Assembly (NCBI GenBank): GCA_045538835.1
Contig: JAZQEF010000011.1
Span: 179,508-243,507 of the forward strand
Source: RGIG6165 sp045538835
GTDB lineage: Bacteria; Bacillota; Clostridia; Oscillospirales; Feifaniaceae
Direction of reading: 5' to 3'
DNA: 64,000 nucleotides
Shown piece by piece: positions 9,132-18,332 of the stretch; the stretch's first letter is position 1, and each line of letters opens with the position of its first letter. The notes beneath the pieces are model-generated. The model was not told the DNA's origin. It saw nothing but the letters and a program-made list of their open reading frames with translations, and searched no databases. Position numbers and translations under genes: made by a program.

Positions 9132-9759
9132 TATGCTTAATATTGCGCTGCCGAAGGGCAGACTCGGCGAAAAAGTCTACGCCATGTTTGAAAAGGCAGG
9201 CTTTGAATGTCCCTCAATCAAGGAAAATAACCGCAAGTTGATTTTTGAGAACAAAGAAAACGGTGTTCGATATTTTTGGGTAAAGCCGAGCGATGTAGCA
9301 ATTTATGTCGAACACGGCGTTGCAGACATAGGTGTGGCAGGCAAGGATATTCTGCTTGAATATGAGCCGGAAGTGTATGAACTTTTGGACCTTAATATAG
9401 GTAAATGCCGTATGGCTGTAGCTGCACCTGTAGGATTTTATGACAATACAGAGTGTACTTTAAGGGTTGCGACTAAGTTTTCAAATATTGCCCGTAACTA
9501 CTACACTTCACAGGGCAGGGATATCGATATTATCCACTTAAACGGCTCAATTGAGATAGCCCCGATACTGGGACTTTCCGATGTCATTGTCGATATCGTG
9601 GAAACGGGTACTACGCTTAAGGAGAACAATCTTGAAGTGATTGAAACTATAGTTCCGATAAGCGCAAGACTTATTTCAAACAAGTCGAGTTTCAAGTTTA
9701 AAAATGATGCCATAATGAAAATCGTAAGACAGATGACTGCGGAGGTCACAAATGATTAA
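9124..9759 (+). CDS. hisG: ATP phosphoribosyltransferase, short form
   Basis: A 211-residue HisG catalysing the first step of histidine synthesis (ATP + PRPP to phosphoribosyl-ATP). The N-terminus LNIALPKGRLGEK and the phosphate-binding stretch DVIVDIVETGTTLKENNLE (near 155-173) are diagnostic. The length marks the short form lacking the C-terminal regulatory domain, consistent with hisZ beside it. The start is TTG at 9124 inside hisZ; ATG at 9133 is an alternative. The 3' end overlaps hisD by 8 bp. Confidence 0.95.
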   Translation: MDNMLNIALPKGRLGEKVYAMFEKAGFECPSIKENNRKLIFENKENGVRYFWVKPSDVAIYVEHGVADIGVAGKDILLEYEPEVYELLDLNIGKCRMAVAAPVGFYDNTECTLRVATKFSNIARNYYTSQGRDIDIIHLNGSIEIAPILGLSDVIVDIVETGTTLKENNLEVIETIVPISARLISNKSSFKFKNDAIMKIVRQMTAEVTND

Positions 9760-11029
9760 AATTTTAAACTACGGCGAGGTTGACAATGCAGATATATTCG
9801 CAAGGGCAGTGCCTGAAGTAAATGTTGTAGATACGGTAGCCGAAATAATAAAGAACGTAAGGCAAAAAGGTGATGCGGCGCTTTACGAATACTGCGAGAA
9901 GTTTGATAAGGTGAAACTCTCCTCTCTGCAGGTAAGCGCGCAGGAAATAGAGGAAGCCTTTTCCGAAGTCGATGAAAAATTTATCGATATACTTGAACGC
10001 GCGGCGGCAAACATACGTAAATTTCATCAGGCGCAGAAGCGTGACGGGTTTGTCATTGAAAATGATGACGGCACGGTTATAGGACAGAAGATAATTTCTG
10101 TTGACAGGGCAGGTCTTTATGTGCCGGGCGGCACGGCAAGTTATCCGTCGACCGTCCTTATGGACTCCATACCTGCCAAGATAGCTGGCTGCAAAGACGT
10201 TGTTATGGTAACGCCGCCTGCCAAAGACGGCAAAGTCAGTCCGGTAATACTTGCGGCGGCAAAGATAGCAGGCGTTGACAAGATTTTCAAAGTGGGCGGC
10301 GCGCAGGCGATAGCGGCGCTTGCCTACGGCACGGAAAGCATACCCAAAGTAGATAAAATCGTCGGTCCGGGCAATGCTTTTGTTGCAGAGGCTAAAAAGC
10401 AGGTGTTCGGTGTTGTATCAATAGATATGATTGCAGGACCCAGTGAGATTATGGTGGTTGCCGACGGCAATTCAAATGCCCGTCACATTGCGGCAGACCT
10501 GCTCTCTCAGGCGGAGCATGACAGAATGGCAAGCGCCGTTCTTGTGACTGATTCGGCAACTCTTGCGAAAGCGGTAAGTGATGAACTTGAAAAGCAGATA
10601 CCTTTACTTGAACGCGCTGAAATTGCAAGGGCATCTATAGATAATAACGGCAAGATAATCGTTGCAAAGGACATTTCGGTTGCCATTGAAATAGCTAATG
10701 AAATTGCGCCCGAACACCTGGAACTATGTGTGGAGAGGCCGTTTGACTATCTTGATAAGATACGCCATGCAGGCTCGGTATTTATGGGAAGAAATTGTCC
10801 CGAAGCGCTTGGCGACTACTTTGCAGGACCAAACCACACTCTGCCCACAAGCGGAACGGCGAAATTTTCGAGTCCGCTTTCGGTAGACGATTTTATAAAG
10901 AAAACACAGTACACGTATTACACAAAAGATGCGCTTGAGAAAGTTGCCGAAGATGTGGCATATTTTGCAACTAAAGAGGGGTTGACTGCCCATGCAAAAA
11001 GCGCGGTGATACGTCTTGAGGATGAATAA
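9752..11029 (+). CDS. hisD: Histidinol dehydrogenase
   Basis: A 425-residue NAD- and zinc-dependent enzyme for the last two oxidations of histidine synthesis. Motifs: [14 protein letters not shown] near 124, the nucleotide region [16 protein letters not shown] near 200, [15 protein letters not shown] near 225, LLSQAEHD near 252 (zinc ligand region) and [14 protein letters not shown] near 375. Full family length. It sits in the operon between hisG and hisC with overlaps or 1-bp gaps. Confidence 0.96.
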   Translation: MIKILNYGEVDNADIFARAVPEVNVVDTVAEIIKNVRQKGDAALYEYCEKFDKVKLSSLQVSAQEIEEAFSEVDEKFIDILERAAANIRKFHQAQKRDGFVIENDDGTVIGQKIISVDRAGLYVPGGTASYPSTVLMDSIPAKIAGCKDVVMVTPPAKDGKVSPVILAAAKIAGVDKIFKVGGAQAIAALAYGTESIPKVDKIVGPGNAFVAEAKKQVFGVVSIDMIAGPSEIMVVADGNSNARHIAADLLSQAEHDRMASAVLVTDSATLAKAVSDELEKQIPLLERAEIARASIDNNGKIIVAKDISVAIEIANEIAPEHLELCVERPFDYLDKIRHAGSVFMGRNCPEALGDYFAGPNHTLPTSGTAKFSSPLSVDDFIKKTQYTYYTKDALEKVAEDVAYFATKEGLTAHAKSAVIRLEDE

Positions 11030-11030
11030 A

Positions 11031-12092
11031 ATGAGCAGATTTTTCAGCAGTAAATATAAAAATCTTATACCGTATACCCCGGGTGAACAGCCAACGGATA
11101 TGCAGTATATAAAACTAAATACAAACGAGTCGCCTTTTGAACCGCCAAAGTCGGTGAAAAAGGCGGTATCTGAGGCGGCAGGCGTGCTGGAACTTTATCC
11201 CGATCCGGAATGTAAGGTACTTACGGAAATGCTCGCAAAGCAGTACGGCGTTGATATCGACGAAGTGCTTATGACAAACGGTTCGGATGAAATACTCAAT
11301 TTTGCATTTATGGCATTTTGTGATGATAAGCATCCTGCGGTATTTCCCGATATAACATACGGATTTTACTCGGTGTTTGCCGAGATAAACGGCGTACCCT
11401 ATACCGAAATTCCGCTTAAAGAGGATTTTTCGATAGATATAAATGATTATCTCTCCTGCGGAAAAACAATTTTCATTGCTAATCCCAATGCACCGACGGG
11501 TATTGCCCTTTCAGTAAAGCAGATTGAAGAAATAGTAAAGAGCAATTCCGACAATGTAGTCGTCATTGATGAGGCGTATGTTGATTTCGGGGCGGAGAGT
11601 TGTGTTCCGCTTATACACAAGTACGACAATCTGCTTGTAACACAGACTTTTTCAAAGTCACGTTCTATGGCGGGGGCAAGACTTGGTTTCGGCATAGGTT
11701 GTAAGGAAATTATAAGGGACCTCAATACGATAAAGTATTCGACAAATCCCTACAACATAAACCGTATGACAGCTGCGGCAGGTGTTGCAACGCTTAAAGA
11801 AAATGTGTATACTGAAAAGAACTGTAAGACCATTATGGAAAACAGAGAGTACACGGCAAGAGAACTTGAAAAACTCGGCTTTACTCTCACAAATTCTAAG
11901 ACAAATTTTGTTTTTGCAAAACATGACGGCATTGACGGAGAGGTGCTGTATCAGAAACTCAAAGAGCGCGGAATATTAGTGCGCCATTTCAGTAAAAAAG
12001 AGATAGCGCAGTACAACCGAATAACTGTGGGCACAAAGAAGCAGATGCAAAAACTTATCAGTACAATTCGTGAAATTCTGGAGGAATGTTAA
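11031..12092 (+). CDS. hisC: Histidinol-phosphate aminotransferase
   Basis: A 353-residue PLP-dependent fold-type I aminotransferase converting imidazole-acetol phosphate to histidinol phosphate. The PLP lysine is in TFSKSRSMAGARLG (Lys209 from this start), preceded by FIANPNAPTG and VIDEAYVDF. ATG at 11031 has GAGG at 11018-11021 with 9-bp spacing and begins 1 bp after the hisD stop; ATG at 11022 and TTG at 11016 are open in frame but lie too close to or inside that site. Confidence 0.93.
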   Translation: MSRFFSSKYKNLIPYTPGEQPTDMQYIKLNTNESPFEPPKSVKKAVSEAAGVLELYPDPECKVLTEMLAKQYGVDIDEVLMTNGSDEILNFAFMAFCDDKHPAVFPDITYGFYSVFAEINGVPYTEIPLKEDFSIDINDYLSCGKTIFIANPNAPTGIALSVKQIEEIVKSNSDNVVVIDEAYVDFGAESCVPLIHKYDNLLVTQTFSKSRSMAGARLGFGIGCKEIIRDLNTIKYSTNPYNINRMTAAAGVATLKENVYTEKNCKTIMENREYTARELEKLGFTLTNSKTNFVFAKHDGIDGEVLYQKLKERGILVRHFSKKEIAQYNRITVGTKKQMQKLISTIREILEEC

Positions 12093-12680
12093 ATGAGAAC
12101 GGCGAAGATAGCGCGAAAAACGGCAGAGACAGATATAGAACTCAGTCTGAATTTAGACGGTGTCGGAAACTCAAAAATAGATATTGACTGCGGTTTTCTT
12201 GAACATATGCTGACTCTTTTTGCAAAACACGGTCATTTTGACCTCGATGTTCGCTGTAAGGGCGACACGCAGGTCGATTATCACCATACGGCAGAGGATA
12301 TCGGCATTGTTCTGGGACAGGCTTTTTCACAGGCGGTGGCAGATAAAAAAGGCATTGTCCGCTACGGCAATATGATTCTGCCTATGGACGAAGCGCTCAT
12401 TTTGTCGGCGGTCGATCTCTCAGGCAGGGGAATACTCTGCTGCGACCTTTCAATACGCGCCAAAAAAGTGGGCGATTTTGATACCGAACTCGTGGAGGAG
12501 TTTTTTGAGGCATTTGTCCGCAATGCAGGCTGCGCTTTGCACATAAAACAGCTCGCAGGCAAAAACTCTCACCACATTATTGAAGGTGTGTTCAAGTCGG
12601 TGGCGCGCAGCCTTAAAGATGCGGTCGCAATAGACAGTGAATTTGCAGATGTTATTCCTTCTACTAAAGGGGTTCTTTAA
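12093..12680 (+). CDS. hisB: Imidazoleglycerol-phosphate dehydratase
   Basis: A 195-residue monofunctional dehydratase with the paired manganese motifs DYHHTAEDIG (near 66) and NSHHIIEGVFKSVARSLKDA (near 163). It lacks the N-terminal histidinol phosphatase domain of the enterobacterial HisB; that activity is supplied by the PHP protein at the operon's end. It starts directly after the hisC stop with GGAGG upstream and its stop overlaps the hisH start by one base. Confidence 0.96.
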   Translation: MRTAKIARKTAETDIELSLNLDGVGNSKIDIDCGFLEHMLTLFAKHGHFDLDVRCKGDTQVDYHHTAEDIGIVLGQAFSQAVADKKGIVRYGNMILPMDEALILSAVDLSGRGILCCDLSIRAKKVGDFDTELVEEFFEAFVRNAGCALHIKQLAGKNSHHIIEGVFKSVARSLKDAVAIDSEFADVIPSTKGVL

Positions 12681-13291
12681 TGGTTGCTATTGTTGATTAC
12701 GGTGTGGGCAATCTCTTTTCTCTTAAGTGCTCGCTGGGCGCTATCGGGGCAGAGGCGGTCGTCACATCGGATAAAGAGATTATAGAAAAAGCAGACAAAA
12801 TAATTCTGCCGGGTGTCGGCGCATTTGGCGATGCGGCGCAAAAACTGCGCTCATCGGGACTTGCAGATGTGGTTATAGCACAGGCAAAAAACGACAAGCC
12901 TGTTATGGGCATATGCCTTGGGATGCAGCTTCTGTTTGAAGATGCCTATGAATACGGACACCACAGGGGACTCGGTCTTTTAAAAGGTTCGGTTCGTCCC
13001 ATTGCCGATATAATTCCAAAAGATTATAAAATACCGCACATAGGCTGGAATGCCCTGGAATTTGTGGGCAAGAAAAATGAACTTATGCGCTATGTCAAAG
13101 AGGGGGACTGTGTTTATTTTGTCCACTCCTATTATGCAGACTGTGAGGACAGTGTCATTGCAACTTCCGAATACGGAGCGCCGATAACGGCGGCTGTTGC
13201 GAAGAATAATGTGTACGGTTGTCAGTTCCATCCCGAAAAAAGCGGCAAAGTAGGACTTGAGATATTACGTGCATTTTGTGAAACGGAGTAA
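12680..13291 (+). CDS. hisH: Imidazole glycerol phosphate synthase, glutaminase subunit
   Basis: A 203-residue class I glutamine amidotransferase that feeds ammonia to HisF. The nucleophile is Cys79 in MGICLGMQLLFE and the His/Glu pair is in CQFHPEKSG near the C-terminus; GVGNLF and LPGVGAFGDA are typical of HisH. ATG overlaps the hisB stop. Confidence 0.96.
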   Translation: MVAIVDYGVGNLFSLKCSLGAIGAEAVVTSDKEIIEKADKIILPGVGAFGDAAQKLRSSGLADVVIAQAKNDKPVMGICLGMQLLFEDAYEYGHHRGLGLLKGSVRPIADIIPKDYKIPHIGWNALEFVGKKNELMRYVKEGDCVYFVHSYYADCEDSVIATSEYGAPITAAVAKNNVYGCQFHPEKSGKVGLEILRAFCETE

Positions 13292-13295
13292 AAGA

Positions 13296-14009
13296 ATGTA
13301 TATATTTCCTGCAATAGATTTATATGAAGGCAAAGCAGTGCGCCTGTATAAGGGTGACTATGCACAGATGACGGTTTACAGCGACGATCCCGTGGCTGTG
13401 GCAAAAGATTTTGCAAAAAACGGAGCAAAACATATCCATATCGTTGATCTGGAGGGTGCAAAACTCGGTACAACGCCGAATCTTGCAACAGTTTGCAAAA
13501 TAAAAGAGCAAAGCGGCCTGTTTTGTGAGATAGGCGGCGGCGTGCGCAATATGCAGGTCGTTGACACTTACATTTCCGCAGGTATTGACCGAGTGATACT
13601 CGGAACGGCGGCTGTCACCGATGAAAACTTTGCAAGAGAAGCCGTTTTGAAATATGGTAACAAAATTGCAATAGGAATTGATATAAAAGACGGACTTGTA
13701 GCCGTCAAAGGCTGGACAGAAACGGCAGGTGTGACTGCCGCCGAATTCTGCGAAAAAATGCAGAGTATAGGCGTAAAGACTATAATCGTTACGGATATTT
13801 CAAAAGACGGGGCGATGCAGGGTTGCAATACGGAACTTTACCGCAAACTTTCTGAAAAATTTGATATGCAGATAATCGCCTCGGGCGGTGTGTCATCTAT
13901 GAACGATGTCAAAGCGCTTGCGGAGATAGACCTTTACGGCGCTATCATCGGCAAGGCATACTATACGGGCGATATTGATTTAAAAACGGCCATAGAGGTG
14001 GCAAAATGA
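13296..14009 (+). CDS. hisA: ProFAR isomerase (phosphoribosylformimino-5-aminoimidazole carboxamide ribotide isomerase)
   Basis: A 237-residue TIM barrel. Catalytic Asp8 is in FPAIDLYEGKAVRL; the second catalytic Asp is in TDISKDGAMQG near 127; phosphate-binding loops are GGGVRN and ASGGVSS. The frame is open upstream to 13257 inside hisH, but ATG 13296 has a CGGAG site 10 bp before it and matches the family N-terminus. It overlaps hisF by 4 bp. Confidence 0.95.
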   Translation: MYIFPAIDLYEGKAVRLYKGDYAQMTVYSDDPVAVAKDFAKNGAKHIHIVDLEGAKLGTTPNLATVCKIKEQSGLFCEIGGGVRNMQVVDTYISAGIDRVILGTAAVTDENFAREAVLKYGNKIAIGIDIKDGLVAVKGWTETAGVTAAEFCEKMQSIGVKTIIVTDISKDGAMQGCNTELYRKLSEKFDMQIIASGGVSSMNDVKALAEIDLYGAIIGKAYYTGDIDLKTAIEVAK

Positions 14010-14764
14010 TAGCAAAAAGAATCATACCCTGTCTTGACGTTAAAAACGGACGGGTGGTAAAAGGTGTAAATTTTCAAGGCTTAAGCGATGTTTCATCACC
14101 GATAGAACTTGCAAAACTATACACGGAGCAAGGCGCAGATGAACTTGTGTTCTACGATATAACCGCATCGGCAGAGGGCAGAGAACTCTTTACCGATGTT
14201 CTCTGTGAGACGGCAAAACAGGTCTTTATTCCGCTGACTGTCGGCGGAGGCATTAATACAGTTGCCGATTTTGACAGGGTGCTCAAATGTGGTGCTGATA
14301 AGGTTAGTGTGAATTCGGGTGCAATAAAAAATCCCGACCTAATAAAAGAGGCGGCTAGGCTATACGGAAATCAGTGTGTGGTACTGTCGGTCGATGTTAA
14401 GAGAGTGGACGGTGTATTCCGCGTTTTTGCCAAAGGCGGCAGAGAAAATACAGGGCTTGACGCAATAGAGTGGATAAAGCGGTGTGTCGATAACGGCGCA
14501 GGAGAAGTTGTTGTCAATTCCATTGACACCGACGGTGTCAAGCAGGGATTTGATCTGCCTTTGCTTAAAGAGGTCTGTGATGCGGTATCCGTTCCTGTCA
14601 TCGCATCTGGCGGCGCCGGTTGTATCGAAGATTTTATAACGCTATTTAATACTCTGCCCAAAGTGGATGCAGGGCTTGCGGCTTCAATATTCCATTTTGG
14701 CGAAGTAAGAATATCTGATTTGAAAGAGTGTATGGCAGCAAACGGAATTATAACAAGGAGATAA
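14006..14764 (+). CDS. hisF: Imidazole glycerol phosphate synthase, cyclase subunit
   Basis: A 252-residue TIM barrel that partners HisH. Catalytic Asp11 lies in [15 protein letters not shown] and Asp130 in [23 protein letters not shown] and ASGGAG form the phosphate loops. ATG overlaps the hisA stop as ATGA. All features are ordinary for the family. Confidence 0.96.
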   Translation: MIAKRIIPCLDVKNGRVVKGVNFQGLSDVSSPIELAKLYTEQGADELVFYDITASAEGRELFTDVLCETAKQVFIPLTVGGGINTVADFDRVLKCGADKVSVNSGAIKNPDLIKEAARLYGNQCVVLSVDVKRVDGVFRVFAKGGRENTGLDAIEWIKRCVDNGAGEVVVNSIDTDGVKQGFDLPLLKEVCDAVSVPVIASGGAGCIEDFITLFNTLPKVDAGLAASIFHFGEVRISDLKECMAANGIITRR

Positions 14765-14768
14765 AATA

Positions 14769-15419
14769 ATGATAGATATATCTAAACTTAAATTTGATGA
14801 AAACGGACTTATCCCTGCCATAGTGGTAGATGCCGTCACAAAGCAGGTGCTGACACTTGCATATATGAATAAGGAAAGTCTTGAGATTTCCATGGAAAAG
14901 GGACTTACATGTTTCTGGAGTCGTTCAAGACAGGAATTGTGGCTTAAAGGTGAAACAAGCGGAAACTATCAGCACATTGTGTCAATCGAGGCTGACTGTG
15001 ACGCTGATGCGCTTGTTGTGAAAGTCGAGCCTGACGGTCCTGCCTGCCACAAGGGCACGACATCGTGCTTTGAAGATACGCTCTGGCAGAGTGATGAAAG
15101 AAGCGAATTTTCGCTTTCCATGCTTATGGAACTTATCCGTGAGCGAAAGACCGACAAAAAAGAGGGCTCATACACCACCTATCTTTTTGAAAAGGGACTT
15201 GATAAGATACTCAAGAAAATAGGCGAGGAATCGACAGAGGTCATCATCGCCGCAAAGGCGCAGGATAAAAAAGAGACCGTGTATGAAATCGCAGATCTTG
15301 CCTATCACATTATGGTGCTTATGATAGAAGCAGGCATTTCGCTCGAAGATATACATAAAGAACTCGCTTCAAGACACGTGATAGACCACAAAATAAAACA
15401 GGAAAAGATGACAAAGTAA
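14769..15419 (+). CDS. hisI: Bifunctional phosphoribosyl-AMP cyclohydrolase / phosphoribosyl-ATP pyrophosphatase
   Basis: A 216-residue HisIE fusion. The N-terminal cyclohydrolase has [27 protein letters not shown] and the metal/cysteine region [16 protein letters not shown] followed by CHKGTTSCF. The C-terminal pyrophosphatase (from about 120) has [15 protein letters not shown] and [16 protein letters not shown] follows AAGGAG with short spacing 4 bp after hisF and its stop overlaps the next start (TAATG). Confidence 0.95.
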   Translation: MIDISKLKFDENGLIPAIVVDAVTKQVLTLAYMNKESLEISMEKGLTCFWSRSRQELWLKGETSGNYQHIVSIEADCDADALVVKVEPDGPACHKGTTSCFEDTLWQSDERSEFSLSMLMELIRERKTDKKEGSYTTYLFEKGLDKILKKIGEESTEVIIAAKAQDKKETVYEIADLAYHIMVLMIEAGISLEDIHKELASRHVIDHKIKQEKMTK

Positions 15420-16150
15420 TGAGAGATCTGCACACTCATACAACTTATTGTGACGGTAAAAACACGCCTGAGGAAATGGTGCTCGCGGCAATAAAAAAGG
15501 GGATGTCCTGCCTCGGATTTTCGGGGCACAGTTATACTTTTTTTGATGAAAGTTACTGTATGTCCAAACAGGGGGTGAAGGATTATTGCGCCGAAATTGC
15601 CGCGCTGAGGGAAAAATATGCCGATAAAATTGACATTCTGTGCGGTATCGAGCAAGATTATTATTCGGCTGAGCCGACCGACGGGTTTGACTATGTGATA
15701 GGCTCGGTGCATTACCTTTTTGTCGATGGGGAGTATTTTACATTGGATGAAACCCCCGAAATCTTTGAAGAAGGGTTAAATAAATATTTTAACGGAGATC
15801 CGTACCTGCTTGCAGAGGAGTATTTTAAGACGGTCGCCGACGTCGTGGAAAAGACGAATGCCGATATTATCGGGCACTTTGACCTGATAACCAAGTTCAA
15901 TGCAGGTAACCGTTTTTTTGACGCCTCACACCCGAGGTATAAAACTGCATGGAAAGCGGCTGTAGACAAACTGCTCATCTACGGCAAGCCGTTTGAGATA
16001 AATACGAGAGCAATAACCAGAGGATATACCGATTACCCATATCCGAGCGATGAGATAAGGCGATATATAAAGGAGTGCGGAGGGATTTTCATTCTCTCGA
16101 GCGACAGCCACAGTGCAGACACCCTCTGCTTCGGCTTTGATAAATATTAA
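15419..16150 (+). CDS. hisK: Histidinol-phosphatase, PHP family
   Basis: A 243-residue PHP-domain phosphatase. Metal ligands are visible as DLHTHTTYCDG (residues 3-13), GFSGHSY near 37, GIEQDYY near 80, GHFDLITKF near 150 and the C-terminal SSDSH near 235. Position at the end of an otherwise complete his operon that lacks any other histinol phosphatase supports the assignment as HisK/HisJ. The sequence stops without a truncation although some homologs run 20-30 residues longer. Confidence 0.9.
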   Translation: MRDLHTHTTYCDGKNTPEEMVLAAIKKGMSCLGFSGHSYTFFDESYCMSKQGVKDYCAEIAALREKYADKIDILCGIEQDYYSAEPTDGFDYVIGSVHYLFVDGEYFTLDETPEIFEEGLNKYFNGDPYLLAEEYFKTVADVVEKTNADIIGHFDLITKFNAGNRFFDASHPRYKTAWKAAVDKLLIYGKPFEINTRAITRGYTDYPYPSDEIRRYIKECGGIFILSSDSHSADTLCFGFDKY

Positions 16151-16189
16151 AATAGCATCAGTGGGTTTTAATATGAACTTAGAGGAGGA

Positions 16190-16291
16190 ATATTCACACT
16201 CGTTTTAGCGGTATTATATTTTGTGATATGGATCACGGTATACATCTCTGTCAAAGCGATAAGTAAAGATTTAAATTCAAAACTAAAATAA
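16190..16291 (+). CDS. Candidate 33-residue membrane peptide lacking a canonical start codon
   Basis: Downstream of hisK an open frame encodes FTLVLAVLYFVIWITVY followed by a basic tail (ISVKAISKDLNSKLK) and a stop, i.e. one membrane helix plus a charged end. AGGAGG is present at 16183-16188, yet the only possible start at the right place is ATA (16190), unusually close to it. The ATG at 16173 is in another frame and gives only 11 codons. Either the start codon has been lost, an atypical start is used, or this is chance. Confidence 0.25.
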   Translation: MFTLVLAVLYFVIWITVYISVKAISKDLNSKLK

Positions 16292-16294
16292 AGC

Positions 16295-16337
16295 GAATCA
16301 CCGCCTGCTCAGCGAGTCTGAAAGCAGGCGGTGATTC
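16295..16337 (-). terminator. Strong hairpin, terminator for the minus-strand surface operon
   Basis: A perfect 15-bp inverted repeat (GAATCACCGCCTGCT and its complement, 13-nt loop). The T-rich stretch CGCTTTATTTTAG follows it on the minus strand, whereas the plus strand has no U tract, so it mainly terminates the leftward operon. Confidence 0.65.
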
Positions 16338-16346
16338 TGTGTAGAA

Positions 16347-16520
16347 CTATATATTTAAGGAAGGAAAAGCGATTTGGTGTTCGTCGAGGGGGACAAACAT
16401 ACTACAATCTTTACCGTTATGCAGAGATAGGTACGGACATACAGAACTACTGTCGAGTTCATATGTTTCCTTTCCTGTTTTGCATTTCGGACACAGTTGT
16501 TCTCTGCACAATCTAATCAT
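16347..16520 (-). CDS. Small cysteine-rich (zinc-ribbon-like) protein
   Basis: A 57-codon frame on the minus strand with LCPKCKTGKE and further cysteines in VCPYLS and KDCSMF, so a CxxC pair plus two later cysteines that could bind zinc. It begins 17 bp after the SLH gene stop. AAAGGAG precedes it: ATG at 16520 touches the site, while TTG at 16511 has the better 9-bp spacing, giving 54 residues. A terminator follows at once. The codon composition and the position in the operon suggest a real gene. Function unknown. Confidence 0.5.
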   Translation of the reverse strand: MIRLCREQLCPKCKTGKETYELDSSSVCPYLSLHNGKDCSMFVPLDEHQIAFPSLNI

Positions 16521-16537
16521 CTCCTTTTCTATAAACT

Positions 16538-18244
16538 CTAATTCTCGATATCAGACCAATCGGGGTCTTCTATAAGTTTTGTCCATGTTTCGTGAATGCC
16601 GTCGGGCTTTATTTTGTAATCATGGCTGTTTGTCGCTTCTTGTATAGCAATGTAATACCATACATTCGGATCACTGTTATCGGGCCATATCTTCATTCCG
16701 TCAAGCAGATCAGCCGTTGTTTCGGGCTGGCGGTTAAGCACACGGTTTATAAGTGTCATAACCTCTGCTCTGGTAATGTTGTCATCCGGTCTGAATTTGC
16801 CGTTTTCACCGTTTACCCAGTTTATCGATGCTGCCAGATTGATGTACTTCTGCGCCCAGTGTCCAGATATATCGCTAAACAAATTGTTACCGTTATATTC
16901 TGCGTCGGAGAGTCTTGCAACAATTGTTGTAAGTTCTGCTCTTGTAATAGATGCGTTTGGTGCAAATGTATCGGACGTTCTGCCGTTTATAAGTCCGAGA
17001 TTAGCAAGTGTAGAAACAGCCGTGTTATACCACGCTGTGCCGTCTACGTCTCTAAAGTTGTTTTCTTTTGTCAGATACTTGTCACGGACATCTTCTTTAA
17101 GCAGACGGAAGAAAATCGTAGCCGCTTCAGCTCTGGTCAGATTTGCCTGGGGATATATCTTTCCGTCTTCACGCCCCATAATATAGGCATAATGCTCATC
17201 GGTCATAATCGCGGGCTTGTAGTTTGTGTTTTCCTCTTTATCGTCATCGGGAGCGGGGGTGACGGGCGTTACAGTACCGCCGCCGTTTTTGCTCCATTTT
17301 GCATAAATTGTCGTGTTGTCCGACAGTTTTATACTTGTTACAGGATTTTTAAAACCTGCATCTTCATACCATCCGTCAAATGTATAGCCGCTTCTTGTTG
17401 TGGTAAATTCGGCAAGGTTGATGGTTTCATCCTCCCAAGCGATTTTATCTGATATTTTTGTACCGCCGTTTGTATTAAATGAAAGCGTGTACTTGCTCAG
17501 CCATACAGCGGTAAAGGTCATATCTTTTGTTACCGTGTAAGTATCACCCGGTTGCCATAATTTACCGTCAGTATCTTTCCAACCTGCGAACTTCTTATCT
17601 GTCACTGTAGGAGCACTGTAAATTTTAACCGTGCTGTTTAATGCAGCGCTATTGTCGGTATTAACAACGGTATTTCCGTTTTTATATGTAAGCGTATATT
17701 TTTCAGTGGGAGTCTTTCCGATATATACGGTCATATTCTGTGACGATGTCGTATACGTTACGCCGGATATACCGTCTGCCGCTTCGCACACTTTATTTAC
17801 GAGTGTGCTTGAACTGCCGTCGGCAAGACCTTCCTTTACCTTGAATGTTACTCTGGCAACAAGTTGTCTGTCTTCGTACGCTTTAGCCTTGTCGCCGTCA
17901 ACATGAAGGGCAAGAATCTGCACACGCTTTGCTCCCCAGGAATATTCTGCAAGTCTTGAGGATTTTGCCGTCACAAATTCGACATCACCTTCAGTAAATT
18001 CAAAAAATTCATCATCAAATTCAATTTCGTTCTGAAGATTAGTTATTGTATAGCCGGCGTCATCACTGATGTTTTCTATTGTAAAATCAACGGTGATTTT
18101 ATTACCGGCTTCAACAATAATCTCATTTTCGCCGTCAACACTTACTTCGAACAATAAATTTTTTGCGTTGTCAGCAAAAGTGTGGAACGAAAAACACGAA
18201 AGTAACAGCACGCAGGCAATAAAAAGCGTTAATATTCGTTTCAT
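16538..18244 (-). CDS. SLH-anchored surface protein with cohesin-like domain and InlB-type repeats
   Basis: A 568-residue secreted protein. Order: signal peptide 1-24 (ends HTFA), a cohesin-like beta-sandwich about 28-170 (FEVSVDG...VDFTIENIS...IEFDDEFFEF), two InlB/Flg_new repeats at about 175-250 and 252-318 (FAGWKDTDGKLWQPGD and FDGWYEDAGFKNPV), a short acidic linker, and three SLH domains from about 350 (LTRAEAATIFFRLL, ITRAELTTIVARL, ITRAEVMTLINRVL). SLH domains bind pyruvylated wall polymers. It lies downstream of the giant protein gene past a terminator and has no promoter of its own, so it is probably expressed by read-through. Pairing of its cohesin-like domain with the giant protein's C-terminus is my inference. 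Confidence 0.85.
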   Translation of the reverse strand: MKRILTLFIACVLLLSCFSFHTFADNAKNLLFEVSVDGENEIIVEAGNKITVDFTIENISDDAGYTITNLQNEIEFDDEFFEFTEGDVEFVTAKSSRLAEYSWGAKRVQILALHVDGDKAKAYEDRQLVARVTFKVKEGLADGSSSTLVNKVCEAADGISGVTYTTSSQNMTVYIGKTPTEKYTLTYKNGNTVVNTDNSAALNSTVKIYSAPTVTDKKFAGWKDTDGKLWQPGDTYTVTKDMTFTAVWLSKYTLSFNTNGGTKISDKIAWEDETINLAEFTTTRSGYTFDGWYEDAGFKNPVTSIKLSDNTTIYAKWSKNGGGTVTPVTPAPDDDKEENTNYKPAIMTDEHYAYIMGREDGKIYPQANLTRAEAATIFFRLLKEDVRDKYLTKENNFRDVDGTAWYNTAVSTLANLGLINGRTSDTFAPNASITRAELTTIVARLSDAEYNGNNLFSDISGHWAQKYINLAASINWVNGENGKFRPDDNITRAEVMTLINRVLNRQPETTADLLDGMKIWPDNSDPNVWYYIAIQEATNSHDYKIKPDGIHETWTKLIEDPDWSDIEN

Positions 18245-18266
18245 ATGAACTTCCTTTCTAAAAAAT

Positions 18267-18302
18267 AGGAGGGATTTCCGTTTTGGAGCGGAAATCCCTC
18301 CT
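18267..18302 (-). terminator. Intrinsic terminator between the giant protein gene and the SLH gene
   Basis: AGGAGGGATTTCCG and its complement form a 14-bp stem with an 8-nt loop; on the minus strand it is followed by ATTTTTT. Only about 20 bp separate it from the SLH start codon, leaving no room for a promoter, so it probably attenuates rather than ends the operon. Confidence 0.8.
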
Positions 18303-18332
18303 CTGTCTTAATCAAAGTCAGTTTGATATGTT

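Noticed and set aside
16592..17452. Long open frame on the plus strand (286 codons) opposite the SLH gene
   Set aside because: It is antisense to a clear SLH protein gene, has no ribosome binding site, and its Cys/Ile-rich translation matches nothing plausible.
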